Assembly: GCA_947447375.1 (NCBI GenBank)
Contig: CANFJB010000012.1
Span: 24,734 to 88,733, forward strand
DNA length: 64,000 nucleotides
Direction of reading: 5' to 3'
Source of the DNA: Bacteroidota bacterium
Lineage (GTDB): Bacteria > Bacteroidota > Bacteroidia > Flavobacteriales > Flavobacteriaceae
Both the position numbers and the translations under genes were made by a program. The notes under the pieces were generated by a model. It saw nothing but the letters and a program-made list of their open reading frames with translations. It had not been told where the DNA came from and did no database searches. Positions 17,675-24,993 of this stretch are shown here, one piece after another. Numbering within the stretch: the stretch's first letter is position 1; each line of letters begins with the position of its first letter.

Positions 17675-18721
17675 CTAGATTTTCTTCTCGTATCTTTTAA
17701 TATCAATAGCCTTAACAAGCGGTTTTTGATATTCAATTGAATTAAATAATTCGATTGCCATCGACGGCCCTAACATAACGCCACGAGTTCCAAGCCCGTT
17801 TAATATATGCAATTGAGGAAATTTAGGATGAGTTCCAATAAGTGGTTTTCTATCTCTCACAGTTGGTCTAACACCCGCAAAATGATCTATTATCTCAAAC
17901 TCACAATCTAAAATTTCATGAATTCTATCAAGGAGTTCTTTTTTTCCATCTTCTGTAGGAATGTTGGTTTTATCTTGCCAATTATACGTTGCTCCCACTT
18001 TGAATAAATCATTTCCTAAAGGTAAAATAAAGACGCTTGTATTGATAATTACATCAAAATTAAGTTCAGGTGCTTTAATTATAAACAGCTCTCCTTTTGT
18101 ACCATCTAATGGGAGATAATTGAAATAGGGATTGGCGTGTAATCCAAACCCCTCAGCAAAGATGACTTGTTTTGCTTTTATTTGTTTGTACTCAATAAAA
18201 TCATCATGCAATTGAATGGATTGATATTCGAAAGTTTCTTGAAGTAAGAGATTATTTTCTAATAAATATTTCTTGTAGGCATCCATTAACAATTTGGTAT
18301 CAACATAACCGGTTTGTAGTACTTCACCATAATCAAAAGGGGAATTAATTCCAGAGTATTTTGTCTTTACTAAATCCAAAGATAAAAAAGGAGCCAGCAT
18401 TTTATTATCAGAGGCGGCAAACCAGTTGTTTTGTTCTTCAGCGGAGAAGAATTTACGTAGAATAGGAATTTTAAAATCTACCTTATTATTGAGTTTAGAT
18501 TCTAATTTTTGGTAAAACTGATTAAGGATTTCTAATTGTTGTTCGGCTTGCCAAACTTCGCTAAACCGTTTTAAAATAACTGGATTATAAAGACCACCAG
18601 CAATTAAAGACGAGTTTTGAGATTGATTGTCAATAATTAGAATCGATTTCTGATTTTGCAGCGCTGTTTCAGCAAATGAAATACCTGCTAAACCTGAACC
18701 AACAATTAAATAATCTATCAT
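17675..18721 (-). CDS. DadA-like FAD-dependent oxidoreductase
   Basis: A 348-residue member of the D-amino-acid/glycine oxidase family. The N-terminal dinucleotide fold begins at residue 4 with LIVGSGLAGISFAE and ends its first beta-alpha-beta unit with ILIIDN. The C-terminal FAD-contact segment GVRPTVRDRKPLIGTHP...NGLGTRGVMLGPSMA is intact. It probably oxidises an amine or amino acid; the substrate is not predictable here, and it may act in tRNA or cofactor modification as some relatives do. It follows gldN but is upstream of it on the same strand, with a terminator-like hairpin between. Confidence 0.83.
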   Translation of the reverse strand: MIDYLIVGSGLAGISFAETALQNQKSILIIDNQSQNSSLIAGGLYNPVILKRFSEVWQAEQQLEILNQFYQKLESKLNNKVDFKIPILRKFFSAEEQNNWFAASDNKMLAPFLSLDLVKTKYSGINSPFDYGEVLQTGYVDTKLLMDAYKKYLLENNLLLQETFEYQSIQLHDDFIEYKQIKAKQVIFAEGFGLHANPYFNYLPLDGTKGELFIIKAPELNFDVIINTSVFILPLGNDLFKVGATYNWQDKTNIPTEDGKKELLDRIHEILDCEFEIIDHFAGVRPTVRDRKPLIGTHPKFPQLHILNGLGTRGVMLGPSMAIELFNSIEYQKPLVKAIDIKRYEKKI

Positions 18722-18746
18722 TTATAGGAGTTATATGAAATTTAAA

Positions 18747-18754
18747 CAAATTTA
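18747..18754 (-). promoter_or_regulatory. -7 element before the oxidoreductase gene
   Basis: The plus-strand CAAATTTA reads TAAATTTG on the minus strand, 26 bases before the ATG at 18721. No clear -33 TTG is present. Confidence 0.4.
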
Positions 18755-18778
18755 AGTAAAAGGAATTGTTTAAAATAA

Positions 18779-18808
18779 AAAACTCTTATCAATTGATAAG
18801 AGTTTTAA
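18779..18808. terminator. Terminator after gldN
   Basis: AAAACTCTTATC and GATAAGAGTTTT form a perfect 12-bp stem with an AATT loop, flanked by A/T runs. It closes the gldKLMN transcript and insulates the oxidoreductase gene. Confidence 0.88.
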
Positions 18809-18824
18809 ATATAAATATTGAATA

Positions 18825-19913
18825 TTAGTAATTCCACATATCGTGTTCAAAATCACGAATTTTGTCTTTTACTCTTTCGGCTTCTAATAATTGATCCATA
18901 GCATTGTTAGGCTTGTATTTTTCAATTAACCTATCTCCTTGAACATTTTCCTCTTTATATACGACAGCATTAAAATGTCTTGAAATTAATAAATCATCAA
19001 AATTAATTGGTTTAGAACTATTTCTATCGTTAAAAGTTGGATTAAGTTTCAGAATATTTCGAATTGCTGGATAATAAACCCAAAACAAAACATCTGGAGC
19101 ACTCATTTCTTCGTATTTTTTTAATCTGTCGATTTTTGCAGCTTCTTGTTGAGGAGAAAGTGGCGCACCCTGAGTATTTACAATTTCAGTATATTCGTCC
19201 TCAATATCCTGCTGACCCTTAGTGGAAACAAGAATACTACTAGCAGAAGTTGCTATTGGAGCTATTGCAATTAAACGATATTTTAATTCCGCTAATCTTT
19301 TATCAAAATACCAATATCCTTGAATTTTGTAGCCAGTAACATTTTCTGCATTTAATTCAGCAGTTTTGTAATCAGGTCCTTCTTTTAGATTTTTATCAGC
19401 AATCAGTTTCGAGCATAATTTTCTGAAACCAGGGCTATCAACTGCAGGATCTATTTTTGAAGGATTGAAATTTCTATTAACATTTTCTTCTCCTTCTTTA
19501 GTTAACATAAAATCATTGAATTTACTTTCCGCAGCATAAGCCTCAAGGGGAATACTAAAATAGTCATCTTCAAAACAAAAATCTTTAATATTATAATTGA
19601 CTTTTTTAGCGGAAGATTGAACATAATCTCTTAGTACATCAAACAATGACTTTCTATCCATTAAAGGTTTTAAAGGATAATACAATGGGAAATTAATTCG
19701 TTGATCAATATCGATAAACTCCCATATTCTTTTACCAAACATCACATCACGATCGTCTATATAACCGTAATCCAAAGGTTTTGTATTGTCATACTTTAAT
19801 TGATTTGCAGTTTTTATACCAATTTCAATTGGTCTTTTCGCATTCAATAAGTTGGACTGACCGATACAATTAAGTGAAGTCAATAAAAATAAAATCAAAG
19901 AGTATCTTATCAT
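18825..19913 (-). CDS. gldN: Gliding motility / T9SS protein GldN
   Basis: A 362-residue exported protein (signal peptide about 1-19). GldN partners GldK in the periplasmic ring of the type IX secretion system under the outer membrane. The family pattern is visible: GYIDDRDVMFGKRIWEFIDIDQRINFPLYYP near 50-80, and DVLFWVYYPAIRNILKLNPTFN...ISRHFNAVVYKEEN in the C-terminal third. It is the last gene of gldK-L-M-N, 11 bases after gldM. No gldO paralogue is seen in the window. Confidence 0.96.
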   Translation of the reverse strand: MIRYSLILFLLTSLNCIGQSNLLNAKRPIEIGIKTANQLKYDNTKPLDYGYIDDRDVMFGKRIWEFIDIDQRINFPLYYPLKPLMDRKSLFDVLRDYVQSSAKKVNYNIKDFCFEDDYFSIPLEAYAAESKFNDFMLTKEGEENVNRNFNPSKIDPAVDSPGFRKLCSKLIADKNLKEGPDYKTAELNAENVTGYKIQGYWYFDKRLAELKYRLIAIAPIATSASSILVSTKGQQDIEDEYTEIVNTQGAPLSPQQEAAKIDRLKKYEEMSAPDVLFWVYYPAIRNILKLNPTFNDRNSSKPINFDDLLISRHFNAVVYKEENVQGDRLIEKYKPNNAMDQLLEAERVKDKIRDFEHDMWNY

Positions 19914-19924
19914 GTTAATTTATT

Positions 19925-21478
19925 TTAATTATTAATTTTAAAAGAACAACCAAAAGTTAATTTAGGCTTAACACCAGTATTGGTAACAACTTGTATTTGA
20001 TCAATTAAAATAACATCATTTTTACCTAAATTCTTTATTGCACTAATTGCTTCAGGGCTAAAAGTACCTCCAAAACAAGAGTAAGGTTTTCTGTTTATCA
20101 ATGCATTAAATGATTTTACAGTTGCTGTTACTTTATAATCTTTTCCAAAATCACCAAAATCAGCAGTTATAGTAGCCGCAGAAATTTCTCCTTTCGAACC
20201 AATTGTAGTTCCTGCTTTTCCGTTAAGAAAAGATGTTGCAGGTGGAATGTCTTTTACTCTAAATTTTTGTTTGTCACTAACTGTTTTTCCATCAGGAAGT
20301 TTAGCATTTACAGAAACGAATACTTCTTTACCAGCAAAATCACCAATATTCCAAACGTATTGACTATTCCCAGATTTTTTAATACCTGGAGCGCTAACTG
20401 TTACATTATTATCTGAAATTCCAGGAAATGAAATTGTCATAGGGTTATTTACCCCTTTATAAATCACTTTCATGTTATCAGATGAGATTGAAGCTGTATT
20501 TGGTTTAGGAACAACTGCGTATTTACCTTCAATATCAATAGGGATTAGTTGCTCGTCTTCTTTAAAAGTAAATTTACCTTTAATGTCATGATCACCAACT
20601 GCTCCTGCACTTAATTTGAAAATAGCTTGTCCGTTTTCCATTGAAACACTTGCTCCTCCAACACTTACAGAAGTTGGAACTGTAGTTTCATCATATCTTC
20701 CTAAAACTACTCTACCAGTAACTGTTTCTCCTTGGAAAAATAAAGATTTGTCCATGATTACAATTGCTTTGTAGTTTTTCATTGAAGCCGTTTGAGCAGT
20801 TGTATTTCCAATTAAAGCATTGTAAATATCTTGCTCTATAGACTTAACATCATTCTGAATACTAGTCAATTTAGCAATTGAGGCAATTGCTGGGAAACCT
20901 TCAAAGTGGTAAGATAAGTATTTAATTGATACACCATCTTTATCCTTAACATTTTCAAAATTGAATTTTTTGTTCAATGTTTCAACAATGATTTTGTATT
21001 TAACATCAACACCAAAAACCGCAGCGATTTGTTTTTTATAATCTTCCAGTTTGGCCATGATTTCTTTTCCTTTAGGAGAATATCCATCACCTTTAAACCA
21101 GTGCTCATCTATGTAACCCCCTTTGTCCATTTGATCATAGGGTAGTTGTCCATCTTTTCCTTTTTCAAATTCTTTAGTTACATCACTTTTAAGCGTACCC
21201 AAATAAGTGTACATTTCATTAGAAATTTGTTGTACTCTTTTAGCTTTACTAAATGGTACTCCAAATTGATCTGGTTTTTCAGATGCTTTCGTTTCTAATG
21301 AAGTGAATAAACTTTTGTTATACTCTTCAGAGAACTTATTTACAACTTCAAACTTTTCGTTCATTAATCCAAAAGCTTTTAACACCTCTTTGGACATATT
21401 TAATGCTAACATCGCAATGAAAACCAGATACATCAGGTTAATCATCTTCTGTCTAGGGCTTAATTTTCCTCCTGCCAT
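19925..21478 (-). CDS. gldM: Gliding motility / T9SS motor protein GldM
   Basis: A 517-residue inner-membrane protein with one N-terminal helix (about 11-29, INLMYLVFIAMLALNMS) and a large periplasmic part. With GldL it forms the proton-driven motor that powers T9SS export and gliding; the periplasmic domains reach the GldKN ring. The N-terminal segment LSPRQKMINLMYLVFIAMLALNMSKEVL is the family hallmark. The length matches known flavobacterial GldM. It lies 49 bases after gldL. Confidence 0.97.
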   Translation of the reverse strand: MAGGKLSPRQKMINLMYLVFIAMLALNMSKEVLKAFGLMNEKFEVVNKFSEEYNKSLFTSLETKASEKPDQFGVPFSKAKRVQQISNEMYTYLGTLKSDVTKEFEKGKDGQLPYDQMDKGGYIDEHWFKGDGYSPKGKEIMAKLEDYKKQIAAVFGVDVKYKIIVETLNKKFNFENVKDKDGVSIKYLSYHFEGFPAIASIAKLTSIQNDVKSIEQDIYNALIGNTTAQTASMKNYKAIVIMDKSLFFQGETVTGRVVLGRYDETTVPTSVSVGGASVSMENGQAIFKLSAGAVGDHDIKGKFTFKEDEQLIPIDIEGKYAVVPKPNTASISSDNMKVIYKGVNNPMTISFPGISDNNVTVSAPGIKKSGNSQYVWNIGDFAGKEVFVSVNAKLPDGKTVSDKQKFRVKDIPPATSFLNGKAGTTIGSKGEISAATITADFGDFGKDYKVTATVKSFNALINRKPYSCFGGTFSPEAISAIKNLGKNDVILIDQIQVVTNTGVKPKLTFGCSFKINN

Positions 21479-21527
21479 TTTTTCTAATTAGTTTTATTGT
21501 TAATTAATATAGTTAAAAAACTAATTA

Positions 21528-22169
21528 TTATTTGTTACTCATTGCAGAAAGCATTCCTCCATATACATTGTTCAATGAAGACAAGTTGGAAGTTAATGAT
21601 TGCATTTGTTGGTTTAATTTAACACTGTTTTCAGCAACCTCTTCGTTTAATTGAGTTGTTTTAGAAGCGCTATCCAATTGAATTTTATACAATGCATTGA
21701 TTGATTCCATTTGTGTAGCAGCTAATGTTAACTCATCGCTGTATTTTTTAGTAGATGCTAAAGACTCTGCTGTTGGTGCTATAGTTTTAGAAGCTGCTTC
21801 AAAGTTTTTGATACTATTTCCTAAGCTAGCCATTAACTCACCATCAATTTTAGCTTCTTTCAACATGGCATCTAATTTTTTGGACAACATACCTTCAGCA
21901 TCTCCATCATCATTTGATTTCGCTTTGTTTGCTTTTGCAGGAGCTGCACTTTCATCAACTAATTGTGGATAAACATTTTCCCAATGGTAATCAACATCTA
22001 AAGGCTCAAAAGCAGATAAAGCAAAAATCGCTGCTTCTGTTAATAATCCGATGATAAGAAATGCGCTTGCACCTGGCCAGTGTTGAATTTTGAATAATGC
22101 TCCTACAATTACAACTGCTGCTCCCATTCCGTATAGAACAGCTTGAGCTCTTTTTGGTAATAATGCCAT
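21528..22169 (-). CDS. gldL: Gliding motility / T9SS motor protein GldL
   Basis: A 213-residue inner-membrane protein with two N-terminal helices (about 10-25 and 35-52) and a cytoplasmic coiled-coil tail. It forms the pentameric proton channel around the GldM helices. The membrane-embedded acidic residue used for proton movement appears as Glu45 (LLTEAAIF), with a second conserved Glu55 (SAFEP). The cytoplasmic region (about 85-213) is Ala/Lys/Ser-rich and helical. It sits between gldK and gldM. Confidence 0.96.
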   Translation of the reverse strand: MALLPKRAQAVLYGMGAAVVIVGALFKIQHWPGASAFLIIGLLTEAAIFALSAFEPLDVDYHWENVYPQLVDESAAPAKANKAKSNDDGDAEGMLSKKLDAMLKEAKIDGELMASLGNSIKNFEAASKTIAPTAESLASTKKYSDELTLAATQMESINALYKIQLDSASKTTQLNEEVAENSVKLNQQMQSLTSNLSSLNNVYGGMLSAMSNK

Positions 22170-22228
22170 AATAAAAATAATTTAGTTTAGTTAAAGTTTA
22201 ATTTGTTAATTGTTTATTTGATAATTGT

Positions 22229-23638
22229 TTATTGTTTCACTTTTTTAGTTAATTTTCCTGTTGTTTGAGTACCCATGTAATCTTGAATTGTTCTGAATCC
22301 AATAAAGCTTCTTGCGGAATCGGCATATTCAAAATCTCTTGAGCTTACTTGAATATAATAGGCCGCATCTTTCCATGAACCACCTCTAACTACTTTTCTT
22401 TTGTTATTGATGTCTTGAACAGATGGGTTCATAGTTGAAGTAAATTCATAAGAAGCACTTTCATATGAATCTGCAGTCCATTCAGCTACATTCCCAGCCA
22501 TATTATAAAGGCCATATCCATTTGGATCATAGGATTTTACTTCTACAGTATATAGAGCAGTATCGGCCGCATAATCACCTCTATTAGGTTTAAAATTAGC
22601 TAAGAAACAACCTTTGTCATTTTTGGTATAAGGACCGCCCCAAGGATACATTCCTGACTCTAAACCACCTCTAGCGGCATATTCCCATTCTGCTTCAGAA
22701 GGTAGTCTAAATGAATTCACTTGATCTCTTCCTTTTTTCTTTTTTATGTAAGCATTTTTATAAGATGTTCTCCATGAGCAAAATGCTCTAGCTTGAGTCC
22801 ATTTCACGCCAACCACTGGATAATTAGCATAAGCTTGGTGCCAAAAATAATCGTTGTGCATTGGGTCATTGAATGAATAATTAAAATCTCTAACCCATGC
22901 AGTGGTATCAGGATAAATTGAATCTTTTTCTTGTTTAATAAAATTCTCTCTTGGAGTGCCTTTTTTAGCTTTTGCAGCAGCATGAATATCCATCCATGTA
23001 TAGCTAAAAACCAACTTATTCGCATCCATAGTTTTTAAACCATTATAGGAAGCTTCGGGAGATAGATACATATTATCCATTACTTCTGAATAAGCTTCAT
23101 CAGGATACTTATTAGTCGCTTTTATTAATTTAGGCTTGTGATTTAATTTATTATTTCCAAGTCCTCCTGTTTTTGTAAACATGTATTTATCATAAGGAGT
23201 AGCTTTAGGATTGTTAGCCGGGTCAGCATTTAAATAAGCATAATCATTAATAGTCCCTTTGGTTCCGCCTGCAGTAGCTCCACCAGCAGCAGCCCCGCCA
23301 CCTGATGCACCTCCACCAGCCATATCGGCTAAGTTTACTCTTATTGTTGAATCTTTAACCCATTCCACAAATTGACGGTATTCACTATTACTAATTTCTG
23401 TTTCATCCATGTAAAAAGAACGAACAGTTACCGTTTTAGTATTCGCGTCTTGAGAATTTGCAGGATCATCACTAGATCTACCCATAATAAATGCACCGCC
23501 AGGAATTAAAGCCATTCCAAAAGGTTTTTCTGGATGCCATTTTTTTCCTTTAACCCCAACTAGTTCTCCCTTGTCGCCTGAACTGCCACAGCTAACTAGT
23601 AAGGATAAAATTGCGGTAAATGCAATAAACTTCTTCAT
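22229..23638 (-). CDS. gldK: Gliding motility / T9SS lipoprotein GldK
   Basis: A 469-residue outer-membrane lipoprotein with a formylglycine-generating-enzyme-like (FGE-sulfatase) fold. It forms the T9SS periplasmic ring with GldN. The signal peptide ends in LLVSCG, giving lipidation at Cys17. FGE-fold landmarks are GGAFIMGRSSDDP, FYMDETEISNSEYRQFVEW, SFRLPSEAEWEYAARGG, YNMAGNVAEWTAD and VVRGGSWKD. The frame is open back to 23707, but the lipoprotein signal starts at the ATG at 23638. A Gly/Ala-rich stretch (about 111-128) interrupts the early part of the fold. It is the first gene of gldKLMN. Confidence 0.96.
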   Translation of the reverse strand: MKKFIAFTAILSLLVSCGSSGDKGELVGVKGKKWHPEKPFGMALIPGGAFIMGRSSDDPANSQDANTKTVTVRSFYMDETEISNSEYRQFVEWVKDSTIRVNLADMAGGGASGGGAAAGGATAGGTKGTINDYAYLNADPANNPKATPYDKYMFTKTGGLGNNKLNHKPKLIKATNKYPDEAYSEVMDNMYLSPEASYNGLKTMDANKLVFSYTWMDIHAAAKAKKGTPRENFIKQEKDSIYPDTTAWVRDFNYSFNDPMHNDYFWHQAYANYPVVGVKWTQARAFCSWRTSYKNAYIKKKKGRDQVNSFRLPSEAEWEYAARGGLESGMYPWGGPYTKNDKGCFLANFKPNRGDYAADTALYTVEVKSYDPNGYGLYNMAGNVAEWTADSYESASYEFTSTMNPSVQDINNKRKVVRGGSWKDAAYYIQVSSRDFEYADSARSFIGFRTIQDYMGTQTTGKLTKKVKQ

Positions 23639-23701
23639 ATGCGTTTGTATTATGTGTGTTTTTGTATTTGAGGCCGTAAACCTATTTAATATTTTCATAA
23701 A

Positions 23702-23722
23702 AACCAATTATTTTTGGTTAAA
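23702..23722 (-). terminator. Weak hairpin between the arginase-like gene and gldK
   Basis: AACCAA (23702-23707) pairs with TTGGTT (23714-23719) around a six-base loop; on the minus strand a short T run follows. It could attenuate transcription from the arginase-like gene into gldK. The rest of 23639-23770 shows no clear promoter. Confidence 0.35.
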
Positions 23723-23770
23723 AATCGCTAAAAATCGCGAAATTTAAATTAATCATATTTTAACTAATTG

Positions 23771-24922
23771 TTAAACAACGTTTTTCCTTTGTGCTTTCCA
23801 CCATCTTTCTGGCATTTCATTGTTGCAAGCCACAATATATTCATCGTGTGAACATGGTAATAACGTGTTTCTTTTTAATTTATTATTTAAATGCGAAATA
23901 AATGGAATTTCTATCCACCATCTTTCTGTTTTATCACTCTTATAAAAAATCAATTCTTCCTCTTCTAAAGGCACGATATACTTCAAATAATTGTCTTTGC
24001 TGCCAAACGGATATTCATTAGATCGGTAATGAAAACCTTCGATAAAATACCAAATTATTTGCGAAATTAAAATGGATTCTTGTTCTGAATTACTTTGATT
24101 AAAGATACCAAAAGAGGTCACTTTATCGCTAATTCCAGCATATCTTGCTAGAGAACAAATTTCTTTTCCATTAAAACCATTAGGAGCAAATTTAACAAAA
24201 TTTCCTGAATCTGACGATTTTATTGAACCTAAATCTAAACTTACTAAATCAGCATCTCTGAAAACAGGTTCAGCAATTGCTATATTATTGCATACATCTC
24301 CTAAACGATAGGCATCAAAAAATAATTTTTCTATTAAATCTATTTCCTCTTGAGAATTATAAAAGGTTTGATAACCAATGTTACAATAATTGAAAAGATT
24401 GTTTGGTTCTTCGACTATTATTTTTGTTAAATAGGAGTTGGAAGATAACGGATCACTTTCTTTTCCTAAATCGAATTTACTGTCAACCGAAACCAAGTTC
24501 ACCATTTGTTCCAATGTATCATAAGCGCGATACATAGAATACGTTAAATCTTGTGAGCCGCCAATAACAATTGGGATAATTTTGTTTTTAATCAAACTTG
24601 AAACAACACTTCTTAATGCAAAATAAGTGTCTTCAATTGAATTTCCTGAAGCAATATCTCCTAAATCGCCAATTGAAGCTTCCCAATTTCCGGGATAAAG
24701 CGAATAGAATTCTTTTCGTATTGTAGTTAAATCAACATCGGAAATCGCATTTGAATCGCCTCTATTGTCTAAAACTCCAACTATGGCAATTTTAATTTTA
24801 TTAAGATCCGGAAATTGTTCGTTGGTATGCAATACAATTTTACTACCCAAATGTTGGGAATTTAATCCACTTACAAGTTCTAGAACTTCATCATTAATAG
24901 GTTTTAAAAAATCAAATTCCAT
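23771..24922 (-). CDS. Arginase-fold protein with degenerate metal site
   Basis: A 383-residue protein of the arginase/agmatinase/formimidoylglutamase fold, of the type often labelled formimidoylglutamase beside gldK in flavobacteria. The family motifs can be located but three of six metal ligands are changed. GG(D/G)H becomes GGSQD (Gln124 for His). DAHxD becomes DSKFD (Lys149 for His; Asp147 and Asp151 kept). SxDxDxxDP becomes SLDLGSIKSSD (Gly232 for Asp; Asp230 kept). It is therefore unlikely to hydrolyse a guanidino substrate by the classical two-manganese mechanism. It lies between topA and gldKLMN, 132 bases before gldK. A structural or regulatory role is inference. Confidence 0.85.
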   Translation of the reverse strand: MEFDFLKPINDEVLELVSGLNSQHLGSKIVLHTNEQFPDLNKIKIAIVGVLDNRGDSNAISDVDLTTIRKEFYSLYPGNWEASIGDLGDIASGNSIEDTYFALRSVVSSLIKNKIIPIVIGGSQDLTYSMYRAYDTLEQMVNLVSVDSKFDLGKESDPLSSNSYLTKIIVEEPNNLFNYCNIGYQTFYNSQEEIDLIEKLFFDAYRLGDVCNNIAIAEPVFRDADLVSLDLGSIKSSDSGNFVKFAPNGFNGKEICSLARYAGISDKVTSFGIFNQSNSEQESILISQIIWYFIEGFHYRSNEYPFGSKDNYLKYIVPLEEEELIFYKSDKTERWWIEIPFISHLNNKLKRNTLLPCSHDEYIVACNNEMPERWWKAQRKNVV

Positions 24923-24950
24923 TTGTATTATTTCTTTTTCCTCTCCCCGA

Positions 24951-24969
24951 CCCTCTCCGAAGGAGAGGG
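24951..24969. repeat. GC-rich palindrome between topA and the arginase-like gene
   Basis: CCCTCTCC-GAA-GGAGAGGG is a perfect 8-bp stem with a triloop in an otherwise AT-rich 71-base spacer. Flanking TTCCTCTC and GAGAAGGAA partly extend it. It may end topA transcription, since the minus strand continues into a T-rich stretch. A related element lies in the groS-groL spacer. Confidence 0.75.
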
Positions 24970-24993
24970 AGACGAGAAGGAATTTTTTATTAC

